From Phocaeicola oris (GTDB lineage: Bacteria > Bacteroidota > Bacteroidia > Bacteroidales > Bacteroidaceae): DNA of 64,000 nt. The stretch is taken from NCBI RefSeq assembly GCF_021295095.1, contig NZ_JAJLQX010000004.1, positions 62,001-126,000 on the forward strand, given 5' to 3'. A model generated the notes under the pieces. That model saw nothing but the letters and a program-made list of their open reading frames with translations, ran no database searches and was not told the DNA's origin. Shown piece after piece: positions 54,332 to 63,752 of the stretch. A program made the position numbers and the translations under genes. Numbering within the stretch: position 1 is the stretch's first letter; each line of letters opens with the position of its first letter.

Positions 54332-57300
54332 TTAGAAATTAAACTTGGCTCCAAGCGTGAAGGTACGTGGAGTAGGATAACCACCCATATCAACACCGCT
54401 TGTTACGTCAGCATGTCCATCTGAGAAAGAATAAGCTGCAGGGTCCATACCGCTATAGCCGGAAATAGTAAACAAATTCTGGCAACTTAAAGACAAGCGA
54501 ATATCAGCAAAATGTGTAACCGATTTCTTCAACGTATACGACAAGCTTAAATTCTGTAAACGCAAAAAGTCGGCATTCTCCAGATATTGAGTTGAATTAG
54601 GATACATATTATTTGTCGTACTTGTCTGAGAAGCGCAATACGGATTCTCTTTATTCTTATCCCAATTGTTATAATAAGCATCACGAATAGTGATAAAACG
54701 AGAGTCACCAACCATATTCTCACCGGCAAAACGAACAATATTCAAACGTTTAGCTCCAAGAGAGGCATTGAAAAATACATTCAAATCCCAATTCCCGTAT
54801 GATAAAGAGTTGTTCCAGCCGAAAGTCCAATCCGGAGTTGCTTTTCCTGTTAATATACGGTCATTACTATCAACCTTTCCATCGTTATTGACGTCACGAT
54901 AAATATTATTACCGGTATTTTTATCAATGCCATCCCACTGATACAAATAGAATACACCCATAGGATAGCCTACCTGTGCACGAGTTACACCATCGGGTGG
55001 AATCATACCGGCTGCAGGGGTAGTACCTGAAAGATATTCATCACCTGCCAAATCGATAACCTTATTCTTATTATAAGTGCCGGTCAAAGTAAAGTTCCAA
55101 TTAAACTTATCACTTTGAACAGGACGAGCATTAATAGCAGCTTCAAAACCATGATTCTTGATTTTACCGGCATTCACCCAGTATGTACCACCTCCGTCAT
55201 AATGAGGGATCTGTTTCTGTAACAATGCGTCGGTGGTAGTTTTGGTATAATAATCTAAGGTAAAACTCAAACGACGGTCTAATACAGAGAATTCAACACC
55301 CAAGTCGAACTGTTTAGTCTTTTCCCAAGTCAAATCCGGAGTTGCCAAACTATTCAACCAATAACCGGAGTAATTTGAACTTGCGCCATAACCATAGTCT
55401 GCAGCAGAAAGCATACCCAATGTTTCATAAGAACCTAAAGCCTGAGAACCCACAATACCATAGCTGACACGAAGCTTAATGTCTTGTATTCCTTGAAAAT
55501 CTTTCAAGAAACTTTCATTACTTGCATTCCATGCAAGAGCAATTGATGGGAAATAGCCCCACTTTTTCTTTGTGAACTTAGAAGAACCATCGGCACGGAA
55601 TGTACCGGTTAACAAATAACGATCACCGTAGTTATACATAACACGGCCAACTCCTGATAACAAAGCCCAATCGGAATAGCCGTTATCGCCTGTACGAGTA
55701 GCAGCCAAATTATAGTTCCAATAGCCTACGCTTTCTGTCAGTAAATCTTTGCCGTTTAAGCTCATCGAACGACTTTCATTCTTTGTGATTTCCCAAACGC
55801 CTGTTGCAGTCAAGCCATGTTTTCCCCACTGACCAACATAAGTCAGGTTGTTAGACGATTGCAACTGCATGTTCTGATAATCATAATTACCCATGGAGTT
55901 TCTTTGTTCAACTCGTTTTGTCGAGAAAGAATATGACTTGTAATTACGGAAATCCATACCATTTGTAGTAGTGAATGTTAAACCTTTAAGGATGTTGAAA
56001 CGTAAATCAACCATAGCATTTACGGTATTGATTACGACATCAGAACCCTCTTCTTTGGCAATACCATAAGGGTTACGACCGATAGCATTATAGTTATCGA
56101 ATGCGTACGATCCATCTTCAAGATACATATTCATTGAAGGAGAATAACTGATAGCCTGCCAAATAGGATTAGCCTTGCTTGCCGACCAACCGCTTGTGCT
56201 GTAACGATCGCCATGCGATACATTCACATCCGCCGTAACATGGAACCATTTTGTTACATCAGAAGAGACATTAACACGACCGGTGTAACGTTTATTATTA
56301 CTGAACACAAAGATACCGTCCTGGTTCAAATAATTTCCGGAAATATAATATTGAGTATCTTTATTTCCGTTGGAAATGGCAACTTTATAGTTCTGCGTAA
56401 CAGCTGTACGGAACATAGTATCCTGCCAGTCAATACCGCCTCCATTCTTATACGACTCTAATTCCGCTGCAGTGAATGCGTTCGGATTGCCTTTTATATC
56501 CATATATGCTTGAGCATATTCATAAGCATTCATCAAATCGTATGTTTTGTATATATTGGAAATTCCTACCTCTGCGTCAAATGAAATGATCTTCTGGTCG
56601 GCACGACCTTTTTTCGTAGTAATCAAAACAACACCATTTGAACCACGAGAACCGTAAATTGCAGTAGAAGAAGCATCCTTCAACACTTGAATAGCCTGAA
56701 TATCATCGGAATTGATACCTTCCAAACCCGATTCACGAACAATACCATCAACTACATAAAGCGGATCGTTACTCTTATTAACAGAGTTAGCACCACGAAC
56801 ACGAATCTTGACAGAACCACCCGGTACACCGGAATTCTCAACTTGCACACCGGCCAAACGTCCCTGCAAAGCCTCAGATACATGCGTAATAGGCTGGTCA
56901 CGGAAATTCTTGTCATCAACTACAGCAACAGCTCCGGCCAAGTCGGCCTTTTTTACTGTACCGTAACCAATAACAACTACCTCTTCCAATGCTTCCGAAT
57001 CCTCAGACAAAGTAATCTTTAAAGTACGTTGATTGTTAACGGCTACTTCCTGAGCGGTATAGCCGATATAAGAAACGACTAAAGTAGCATTAGACCTCAC
57101 ATTCAAAGTAAAATTACCGTCCATGTCGGTAATTGTTCCATTAGTTGTACCTTTTTCCAAAACGTTGGCACCAATAATCGGATCACCATTAGAATCAAGT
57201 ACTTGTCCTTTTACAGTAATTGCCTGTTGGACAGCTTCAATTGCATCTGAACTCAGACTCGTTGCGTTTACAGCACTGAATGAGCTACCAGCAATCAAAC

Positions 57301-57382
57301 ATACGGACATTCCTAAAGTTTTTAAGAATTGACCGCGTCGCAGAAATATATTATTCCCGCCAGTCAAATGATTGTTGTTCAT
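54332..57382 (-). CDS. SusC/RagA-type TonB-dependent transporter without STN domain
   Basis: 1,016 residues. After a long signal region (to about 40) it goes directly to the carboxypeptidase-regulatory-like domain (about 52-130, VKGQVLDSNGDPIIGANVLEKG), the plug (AVVDDKNFRDQPITHVSEALQGRLAGVQVEN) and the barrel ending PRTFTLGAKFNF. With no STN domain and no sigma/anti-sigma genes nearby, it is not regulated by the FecR relay used at the first locus. A minus-strand promoter candidate lies at 57557-57588, giving a leader of about 170 bases. Confidence 0.96.
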   Translation of the reverse strand: MNNNHLTGGNNIFLRRGQFLKTLGMSVCLIAGSSFSAVNATSLSSDAIEAVQQAITVKGQVLDSNGDPIIGANVLEKGTTNGTITDMDGNFTLNVRSNATLVVSYIGYTAQEVAVNNQRTLKITLSEDSEALEEVVVIGYGTVKKADLAGAVAVVDDKNFRDQPITHVSEALQGRLAGVQVENSGVPGGSVKIRVRGANSVNKSNDPLYVVDGIVRESGLEGINSDDIQAIQVLKDASSTAIYGSRGSNGVVLITTKKGRADQKIISFDAEVGISNIYKTYDLMNAYEYAQAYMDIKGNPNAFTAAELESYKNGGGIDWQDTMFRTAVTQNYKVAISNGNKDTQYYISGNYLNQDGIFVFSNNKRYTGRVNVSSDVTKWFHVTADVNVSHGDRYSTSGWSASKANPIWQAISYSPSMNMYLEDGSYAFDNYNAIGRNPYGIAKEEGSDVVINTVNAMVDLRFNILKGLTFTTTNGMDFRNYKSYSFSTKRVEQRNSMGNYDYQNMQLQSSNNLTYVGQWGKHGLTATGVWEITKNESRSMSLNGKDLLTESVGYWNYNLAATRTGDNGYSDWALLSGVGRVMYNYGDRYLLTGTFRADGSSKFTKKKWGYFPSIALAWNASNESFLKDFQGIQDIKLRVSYGIVGSQALGSYETLGMLSAADYGYGASSNYSGYWLNSLATPDLTWEKTKQFDLGVEFSVLDRRLSFTLDYYTKTTTDALLQKQIPHYDGGGTYWVNAGKIKNHGFEAAINARPVQSDKFNWNFTLTGTYNKNKVIDLAGDEYLSGTTPAAGMIPPDGVTRAQVGYPMGVFYLYQWDGIDKNTGNNIYRDVNNDGKVDSNDRILTGKATPDWTFGWNNSLSYGNWDLNVFFNASLGAKRLNIVRFAGENMVGDSRFITIRDAYYNNWDKNKENPYCASQTSTTNNMYPNSTQYLENADFLRLQNLSLSYTLKKSVTHFADIRLSLSCQNLFTISGYSGMDPAAYSFSDGHADVTSGVDMGGYPTPRTFTLGAKFNF

Positions 57383-57710
57383 ACCATTGTGATTAATAAA
57401 TTGTGAAATTAAATTATTTCCATCATAAAATCCGGACGAAATATACCTTCATCCTGACAATACATATTTACACCTATAACAACAATATACAATACTAATT
57501 AAATAAAAAAAGATAAAAAATTATCCACTTTTTATACTTTCACACATATCCCGTGGCAAATGTAGCATCTTTTTCACACATTGTGCAATACTTATCGAGT
57601 TTTTTAACATAACTAATTCTATATCCCCTTTTGTAGGTATTTTTAAGTCAGATACGTATCGAAAATTCATAAAAAACATTACCTTTACAGCCGTAAAACT
57701 GTAAATCATC
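57383..57710. other. Divergent intergenic region susC / RidA-like gene
   Basis: 328 bases, A/T-rich. The susC promoter candidate is at 57557-57588 (minus). A plus-strand TACCTTTA near 57680 could serve the RidA-like gene. No regulator gene or repeat array is present. Confidence 0.55.
57557..57588 (-). promoter_or_regulatory. Candidate promoter of the second susC
   Basis: The minus-strand -7 box TACATTTG (CAAATGTA at 57557-57564 as written) has ATTG (57585-57588) 20 bases upstream. The leader of about 170 bases is long enough for post-transcriptional control, which many Bacteroides susC leaders have. Confidence 0.45.
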
Positions 57711-58733
57711 ATGGATAAATACGAAATACTATCATGTCAGAATAGAAATCTATTTCCTGAAAGGCTGGACGAAATAAAAGTTCGTACGCTTTCCTACCTG
57801 AGTGAGGAAGAAAAAGAAGGACGCCATTTACAATATTCTAAAATATTCCTCAGCGATGCTCAAAACCAATATTTGCAATTAATAGCATCTCCACTTTACA
57901 CCGATATACTGAGGCATAAGGCTTGCTCTATCATCGAACAAGCCCCACTCGACGGGTCGAAAATCTCCATTCTGCTGAAGACTTCCGATGCAGATGCCCC
58001 ATTCATATTCCAATCATACCGCTTGAGTAAGGAGGATGCCGCATGTAACAATTCATATCTGGAACTGACCATTATATTCGAAAAATATCTTAAAACACTA
58101 AAAGCTAAAGGCTTGGACATGGCAACTCACTTGGTTCGTACATGGATCTACGTCAGCGATATAGATAACAATTATAATGGTGTAGTCAAAGCCCGAAATG
58201 ATGTGTTTAAAAGTTATGGACTGAGTACGGATACTCATTTTATTGCCAGTACCGGAATAGGAGGTAATACCGAGACTCAAAATGCCTTTGTGGGAATGGA
58301 TTTTCTTACTTATCCGCATATCAAAGAAGAAGACAAACTCTATTTAAAAGCATTGGATCATTTAAGTCCGACACATGATTATGGTGTTTCTTTCGAACGG
58401 GGAACTCGCTTAGAACTATCGGACAAGTACATTTATTACATATCGGGTACCGCCAGCATTGATAAAGAAGGCAATACCATTAATATAGGAAATCTGTCAA
58501 AGCAAACTGATCGCCTGATTGAAAATATCAATGCCTTGCTGAAAGAAGGTGATGCCACACTAAATGACGTTCGTTATTTCATCGTTTACCTGCGCGATGT
58601 GTCAGATTATCTGGAAACGGAACATTACATGAAGAAACATTTTCCACATATACCTTATATCATAGTAAATGCTAAAGTGTGCCGTCCGTCGTGGCTCATC
58701 GAAATGGAATGTATTGCCGAGAAAGCTAAATAA
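57711..58733 (+). CDS. RidA/chorismatase-like protein
   Basis: 340 residues, cytoplasmic, no signal. The middle (THLVRTWIYVSDIDNNYNGVVKARNDVFKSYGL, about 142-174) and the end (YFIVYLRDVSDYLETEHYMKKHFPHIPYIIVNAKVCRPSWLIEMEC) look like two halves of YjgF/RidA-type trimeric folds. This is the arrangement of FkbO/Hyg5-type chorismatases. The ISGTASID segment near 244 and the terminal Arg and Glu of CRPSWLIEME could be active-site residues. A specific reaction cannot be given. It is a single gene divergent from susC. Confidence 0.65.
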   Translation: MDKYEILSCQNRNLFPERLDEIKVRTLSYLSEEEKEGRHLQYSKIFLSDAQNQYLQLIASPLYTDILRHKACSIIEQAPLDGSKISILLKTSDADAPFIFQSYRLSKEDAACNNSYLELTIIFEKYLKTLKAKGLDMATHLVRTWIYVSDIDNNYNGVVKARNDVFKSYGLSTDTHFIASTGIGGNTETQNAFVGMDFLTYPHIKEEDKLYLKALDHLSPTHDYGVSFERGTRLELSDKYIYYISGTASIDKEGNTINIGNLSKQTDRLIENINALLKEGDATLNDVRYFIVYLRDVSDYLETEHYMKKHFPHIPYIIVNAKVCRPSWLIEMECIAEKAK

Positions 58734-58775
58734 AGCAGTCAAAGTCTTTTTTATTGTTCATGAAATAAAAATCAA

Positions 58776-58882
58776 AAAGTGACGCGGATGAATCGCTTGG
58801 TTCATGCGTATCATTTGCTAAACTCATGCGTATGAGTTGATCGATTCATCCGCATGAGTTGAACGGTTCATACGTATCACTT
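58776..58882. repeat. Intergenic 22-bp tandem array no. 5
   Basis: Units start at 58782, 58804, 58826 and 58848, followed by a partial unit. Cores are CGGATGAATCGCTTGGTTC, CGTATGAGTTGATCGATTC and close variants. The borders are AAAGTGA (58776-58782) and the inverse TCACTT (58877-58882). The third unit matches the array-2 units at most positions, so arrays 1, 2 and 5 are one sequence family. It lies between convergent genes. Confidence 0.92.
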
Positions 58883-58939
58883 CACACATTGATAATCATC
58901 AATCACAAAGATAATAGTCATCATTCTTTCATAACACAT

Positions 58940-59653
58940 TTAAAATTCATAACTTAACGAGAGAGTAGCCTGCATATTCTTCGGATGCTTTCCTAAGAAG
59001 CTTTTGTTAACCGTATTTAGCAACCCGTATTGGAAATCGGCTCCTATTATATAATGGTTATTAAAACGCAAATCAATTCCGACCTGAAGCCCAACATCAA
59101 ACCGGTTCATCTTCGGTAAAGTGACCGGTGTTCCTGAATTAAAATACACAGCCTCATCATAAGTGCATTCTTTATCAAAATGATTTGTTTTAAATGTACC
59201 CTTAAACTTATTAAATTCAGGCACTTCCATCTGTGTTTTACTGCTAATTCCGTATGCCACATACGGACCAAACTTCAATGATATATTCCGATAATCACTA
59301 TCATCAAACAGTTCTATGTTATACAAAACCAAAAATGGAACTTCTATATAATCCATGTAGGTTCCCAATTTTGCTTTCAGCACATTATCCTTTATTGATT
59401 CCGGTCCGTATGCGCCATTCCAGTTAAAACCTTTTCTGGAATAATAGATCCCGGGAGAAAACAACCAGAAATCGGAATCAAAGATATCAAGATATACGTC
59501 TGCACCGGCCTTATAAGCAAAACGCCACTTTACCTTCTCTGATGTTGAGAAATTACTCACTCCCGCTCCAGCACGCACACCCCATCGAACAAACTGGGCC
59601 GAAATATTGGTTGCACACAGCAAACATATCATTCCGAATAAAAACTTTTTCAT
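58940..59653 (-). CDS. Porin-family outer membrane beta-barrel protein
   Basis: 237 residues with signal peptide MKKFLFGMICLLCATNISAQ. The rest is a small barrel of the PorT/outer-membrane-protein-beta-barrel type: VRWGVRAGAGVSNF at the start of the mature part, LFSPGIYYSRKGFNW, ISLKFGPYVAYGIS, FDVGLQVGIDLRFNNHYIIGADFQYGLLN and the closing ATLSLSYEF with terminal Phe. It is probably an outer-membrane channel or structural protein; the substrate is unknown. It is a single gene. Confidence 0.85.
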   Translation of the reverse strand: MKKFLFGMICLLCATNISAQFVRWGVRAGAGVSNFSTSEKVKWRFAYKAGADVYLDIFDSDFWLFSPGIYYSRKGFNWNGAYGPESIKDNVLKAKLGTYMDYIEVPFLVLYNIELFDDSDYRNISLKFGPYVAYGISSKTQMEVPEFNKFKGTFKTNHFDKECTYDEAVYFNSGTPVTLPKMNRFDVGLQVGIDLRFNNHYIIGADFQYGLLNTVNKSFLGKHPKNMQATLSLSYEF

Positions 59654-59731
59654 ATCTACTACTTTTTTAGCTTAAACACACAAGATAAGAAATAACTGCA
59701 TATTCTTTATACAAAAATATGAATTTAAGCC

Positions 59732-59739
59732 TAACTTTG
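59732..59739 (+). promoter_or_regulatory. -7 element of prmA
   Basis: TAACTTTG matches TAnnTTTG, 22 bases before the ATG at 59762. Confidence 0.5.
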
Positions 59740-59761
59740 CAACAGAACAAAGAAAACAATC

Positions 59762-60610
59762 ATGAAATACCTTGAAGTTACGTTTACCATTGAACCTTTT
59801 AACGAGAATTATACTGATGTACTTTCTGCCATGGCAGGAGAGATTGGTTTCGAGAGTTTCCTTGAAACAGAAAGCGGTATAAAAGCATACATTCAAGACA
59901 CTCTTTATAATACCAATGCGCTGAAACAAATGGTAGAAGAATTCCCATTACCAAATGTAAAAGTGATTTATTCTGTTGCAAATGCTGAAGATAAAGACTG
60001 GAATGAGGAATGGGAAACGAATGTATTCCAACCGATTATCATCGATAATCGGCTTTGCGTCCACAGTTCAACACATACCGATACACCAAAAGTGAAATAC
60101 GATATTGTCATTAATCCCCAAATGGCTTTCGGGACCGGATCACACGAAACAACCCGGAATATACTTTCCGAACTGTTAAATATGGATTTAACCGGTAAAA
60201 CAGTGCTTGACATGGGATGTGGAACAAGTATCTTAGGCATTCTTGCTTCCATGAAAGGAGCTGAAAGTGTCACCGGAATCGACATTGACGAGTGGAGCAT
60301 TAACAATTCGAAGAAAAATATCGAACTGAATCGCTTACATAATATAAAGATAGAACTGGGTGATGCCGGATGTCTGAAAGAAAAACAACCGTTTGATTTG
60401 ATTCTTGCTAATATTAACAGGAATATTCTGCTAAACGATATGCCGCAGTATGTCCACTGTATGCATTCAGGATCAACATTGATCATGAGTGGATTTTATA
60501 AAGAAGACCTACCTCTTATCCAACAAAAAGCCCAAGGTTTAGGCCTAACTTTCGACCATTCAAAAGAAAATAATAATTGGGTAGTTGCGGTCTTTAAGTG
60601 TAAGTCGTGA
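59762..60610 (+). CDS. prmA: Ribosomal protein L11 methyltransferase PrmA
   Basis: 282-residue SAM-dependent enzyme that trimethylates amino groups of ribosomal protein L11. The N-terminal substrate-recognition domain spans about 1-95. The methyltransferase domain shows NPQMAFGTGSHETTRN near 119-134, the SAM loop VLDMGCGTSILGI near 155 and LILANINRNILL near 217, the NPPY-like position. The length is close to other Bacteroidetes PrmA. It is convergent with the GH25 gene, 33 bases away. Confidence 0.95.
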   Translation: MKYLEVTFTIEPFNENYTDVLSAMAGEIGFESFLETESGIKAYIQDTLYNTNALKQMVEEFPLPNVKVIYSVANAEDKDWNEEWETNVFQPIIIDNRLCVHSSTHTDTPKVKYDIVINPQMAFGTGSHETTRNILSELLNMDLTGKTVLDMGCGTSILGILASMKGAESVTGIDIDEWSINNSKKNIELNRLHNIKIELGDAGCLKEKQPFDLILANINRNILLNDMPQYVHCMHSGSTLIMSGFYKEDLPLIQQKAQGLGLTFDHSKENNNWVVAVFKCKS

Positions 60611-60643
60611 GTATCCAACAGCTATTCATTTACACGCTAAACC

Positions 60644-61510
60644 CTAAAAATCTTTCTTCAACGTCATAGATTTCAAGTCATGCAACGAACCATTGAATAC
60701 GTTGAGGTCAACCTTTTCCTGAATTCCCGGAAGGGTTCCCACATCGGTATGCTGCCAAAATTTCCATTGCCCTTGATATTGAACGGAATCGACATAGTAA
60801 TGAGCTATCCAATATGGATAAGAATTAAAAACAGAATCGTTGAGATACTTCAACTTAAATTTATACGAAGCATAGATAATAGGTTTTACCCTGTAATGTT
60901 CTTCAATGCGCTGCAACCATATCCGCACATCATTGCGGAACTTTTGCAAATCATCCCCTTTCTTCTCTATATCAAGCACCGGAGGTAAGTCGAGAGAGTC
61001 AAGATCTGCATTGGCAATAAAGAAATCGGCCTGTTTAATCGGGTCACTCTTCGGATTAAAGAAATGATAAGCCCCACGAATAAAATCATGAGCACGGGCA
61101 GAATCAAAATTCGACCTAAATGTACTATCTTCCAAATCACCGCCTTCAGACGCCTTCATAAAAATAAAACGAATGCCGAACGGGCCCTGTTGAACATCAT
61201 CCAACTGATTCCAATTAATCTTCCCCTGATAATGTGAAAGATCGATGCCATGAATATAATCACCCGACGGCATACATACACCATAGGCTTTCTGTCCATA
61301 GCAAGGCTTCCAACGGTAAGAATAAGGACGAATAAAGAAATAAAAGAATACCGTAAGAAATACTACCGCAATGAAGACGGATAAAACATAAAACAACCAC
61401 CTTGGAAGATCCTTCGAAGAAGTGCGACGCGATTTACGCCTTTTCACCAACTTTCTCTTTACAGTCTTCCGATTATTAGTTGTTTTCGATTTACGTCTCA
61501 ACTTGTTCAT
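60644..61510 (-). CDS. Membrane-anchored GH25 lysozyme (muramidase)
   Basis: 288 residues. A very basic cytoplasmic start (about 1-36, many Lys/Arg) leads into one membrane helix (WLFYVLSVFIAVVFLTVFFYFF, about 39-60). The GH25 domain (about 83-285) shows HGIDLSHYQGKINWNQL, FMKASEGGD, RGAYHFFNP and the catalytic acidic pair region PPVLDIEKKGDD. GH25 enzymes cut beta-1,4 bonds between MurNAc and GlcNAc. The inner-membrane anchor places the domain in the periplasm, which suggests cell-wall remodelling instead of defence. Confidence 0.92.
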   Translation of the reverse strand: MNKLRRKSKTTNNRKTVKRKLVKRRKSRRTSSKDLPRWLFYVLSVFIAVVFLTVFFYFFIRPYSYRWKPCYGQKAYGVCMPSGDYIHGIDLSHYQGKINWNQLDDVQQGPFGIRFIFMKASEGGDLEDSTFRSNFDSARAHDFIRGAYHFFNPKSDPIKQADFFIANADLDSLDLPPVLDIEKKGDDLQKFRNDVRIWLQRIEEHYRVKPIIYASYKFKLKYLNDSVFNSYPYWIAHYYVDSVQYQGQWKFWQHTDVGTLPGIQEKVDLNVFNGSLHDLKSMTLKKDF

Positions 61511-61578
61511 TTAGCATTCCTTTCGTTTTGCTCTTATCACAGATTTCTTTAAAGAATTCTATTTTATTATAAAATTAA

Positions 61579-61625
61579 AGGTGCATCAAAAGTAATGAAA
61601 TTATCTCATACTTTTTGATGCACCT
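61579..61625 (-). terminator. Terminator of the phosphofructokinase gene
   Basis: AGGTGCATCAAAAGTA (61579-61594) pairs with TACTTTTTGATGCACCT (61609-61625) with a one-base bulge, around a 14-base loop, followed on the minus strand by T-rich sequence. It separates pfp from the GH25 gene. Confidence 0.85.
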
Positions 61626-61693
61626 ACTTATTTTTTATAAAGGTCTCGGAGTTTAACATTTATCCAATCTCCGATGCCTTCGATGTTTCCAAA

Positions 61694-63352
61694 TTACTTC
61701 TTAAAAGCATTTTTGTTCTCCAACTGTAAAGTTTTGGTTGGTTGGTCACAAACCTCAGTCGGTCCAAAATACTGAATAGGTCCCGGATAAACATAACAAG
61801 TTTCCTTTGCCCATTTCTCGCGCAAAGAAGCAAATTTCTTGAATGGTGCACCATTAAGCTCAACGAATGCTTTCTGGATAACAGGTTTCATCTTACCGTT
61901 ACGGCGCTCCATATTCATCATAGCTGTAATAGGAATACCACCGGCAACCCAATCAGTTGCAGGAGCAGTCAAGTTACGAACAGAAGCCATATAACCGGTC
62001 TTACCGTTAGCTATCAACTGAGCAGCGGTGTAACCCAAAGAGTAGCAATAATCTGAATCGAAATTAGATGGTGTTGCGCAACGACCTTCATAACCGAAGA
62101 AATGATGCAGAGCAGCGAACTTGCCGACATACTTACCTTCTTTCTTCCAAGCGGCCAACTTCTTGCCTACCATATTACTCAACAATTTCTCTGTTTCAAT
62201 TAAAGAAACCTGAACATTTCCATGAGGGTCACGGTCCAGAGACAACTGACGAGCCACCTCTTCAGGAAGAGAAGCGTAAATCTCAGCATTTTCTTTCGAC
62301 AACTTAGAAATAATATACTCACGCTGTTTTGCAGGAGCTACCTCTGCAAACTCCTTACCATTCTTTGCAAGGAAATCGTTCAATTCAGCGATCAAGCGTT
62401 CAACTGCAGGAATAAACTCAATTAAGCCCTCCGGAACTAAAACTGTACCGAAATTATTACCATCGGCCGCACGGTCAGCAACAATCTGAGCAATGTAAGT
62501 TACAACATCATCCAATGTCATATCCTTTTTCTGAATTTCCTCAGAAATCAAGCAGATATTCGGTTGAACTTGTAAAGCACATTCCAAAGCGATGTGAGAA
62601 GCTGAACGGCCCATCAATTTAATAAAGTGCCAATACTTACGAGCAGAATTACAGTCACGTTGAATATTGCCAATAACTTCAGCATACGTTTTTGTAGCAG
62701 TATCGAAACCGAAAGAAGTTTCAATCATCGCGTTCTTCAAATCACCATCAATAGTCTTAGGACAGCCTATTACCTGAACACCATATTTCTGAGCAGCATA
62801 ATATTCAGCCAATACACAAGCATTCGTATTAGAGTCATCTCCACCGATAATAACGATAGCTTTGATTCCCAACTCACGGATAATCTTCAAACCACTCTCA
62901 AACTGATCAATAGTCTCCAATTTAGTACGGCCGGAACCAATCATATCAAAACCACCGGTATTACGGTAGTCGTCGATAACCTTTGAAGTCAACTCAATAT
63001 AATTATGTTCAATCAATCCGCTTGGTCCCATCAAGAATCCAAACAGACGATTAGATCTATTCAAATTCTTAATGCCGTCAAACAAACCTGAGATTACGTT
63101 ATGACCGCCGGGGGCCTGACCTCCGGATAAAATAACGCTGACATTAAATGCTGGCACTTTTTTCTTTGTACCTTTTACGAACTCAATCAAAGGCATACCG
63201 TAAGTATTAGGAAACAGCTCCTTAATCTCTTTCCTATCCGCAACAGACTGTGTAGCTTTTCCTTCTTGTACTTTTACCGGACCCTTCAATGCTTCCGGAA
63301 GCTTTGGCTGATAAGCAGCACGGGCAATTTGTAATGCACTTTTCATTCTCAT
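61694..63352 (-). CDS. pfp: Diphosphate--fructose-6-phosphate 1-phosphotransferase
   Basis: 552-residue PPi-dependent phosphofructokinase, working in glycolysis and reversibly in gluconeogenesis. The long-form markers are present: [12 protein letters not shown] near 92, [12 protein letters not shown] near 168 (Asp in place of the Gly used by ATP enzymes), [10 protein letters not shown] near 199 with the catalytic Asp, and [18 protein letters not shown] near 244. A second Met two codons in could be the true start. It is preceded by a gap of about 150 bases and followed by a strong terminator. Confidence 0.95.
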   Translation of the reverse strand: MRMKSALQIARAAYQPKLPEALKGPVKVQEGKATQSVADRKEIKELFPNTYGMPLIEFVKGTKKKVPAFNVSVILSGGQAPGGHNVISGLFDGIKNLNRSNRLFGFLMGPSGLIEHNYIELTSKVIDDYRNTGGFDMIGSGRTKLETIDQFESGLKIIRELGIKAIVIIGGDDSNTNACVLAEYYAAQKYGVQVIGCPKTIDGDLKNAMIETSFGFDTATKTYAEVIGNIQRDCNSARKYWHFIKLMGRSASHIALECALQVQPNICLISEEIQKKDMTLDDVVTYIAQIVADRAADGNNFGTVLVPEGLIEFIPAVERLIAELNDFLAKNGKEFAEVAPAKQREYIISKLSKENAEIYASLPEEVARQLSLDRDPHGNVQVSLIETEKLLSNMVGKKLAAWKKEGKYVGKFAALHHFFGYEGRCATPSNFDSDYCYSLGYTAAQLIANGKTGYMASVRNLTAPATDWVAGGIPITAMMNMERRNGKMKPVIQKAFVELNGAPFKKFASLREKWAKETCYVYPGPIQYFGPTEVCDQPTKTLQLENKNAFKK

Positions 63353-63500
63353 ATTTCTATATCAATTTTATAATGTAATATTTCCTATTTTCTTAAAGCT
63401 CTGCAAATTTCGCTTTTTTTTCGGAAATATAAAAAGGAAGACTGATAAAAAATGCCTATCTTTACACCGAATATATTAATCATCATAAAAAAAATAGATT

Positions 63501-63752
63501 ATGGCAAAAAGAAGATTATTAAAGAAAAAACTTTCATATATTGCCGGTGAATTGCTCACAGCAAGCCTCGTCGATGGTGTTAACCGTGAAAAAGTTGTTG
63601 AATCAGTCAGTAACGTTTTGAATCTTATACCTCGTGTCAGCCATACAGAACCTGGAAATGTGAAAGGCTTTTATAAAACTTTAATGACTGACTTGGATAA
63701 GGAGATTCAGGCTGTAGCCAACGAATTAAACAAGGTTGCAAGCGCTAAATAA
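63501..63752 (+). CDS. Conserved hypothetical protein, 83 residues
   Basis: Small soluble protein with a basic start (MAKRRLLKKKLSYIAGELL) and mostly helical prediction (VDGVNREKVVESVSNVLNLIPRVSH; LMTDLDKEIQAVANELNKVASAK). It has no signal peptide, membrane segment or cysteine. I do not recognise a named domain. A near-consensus -7 TATCTTTA lies at about 63457-63464. It overlaps the acyltransferase start by one base (TAATG), so the two are translationally coupled. Confidence 0.75.
   Translation: MAKRRLLKKKLSYIAGELLTASLVDGVNREKVVESVSNVLNLIPRVSHTEPGNVKGFYKTLMTDLDKEIQAVANELNKVASAK

Noticed and set aside
57521-57712. 63-codon minus-strand frame upstream of the second susC
   Set aside because: It overlaps the susC promoter candidate, shows no domain and has no support.
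2847-58882. The five 22-base arrays as CRISPR arrays
   Set aside because: Units follow one another directly without unique spacers, the period is only 22 bases, and no cas gene is in the window.
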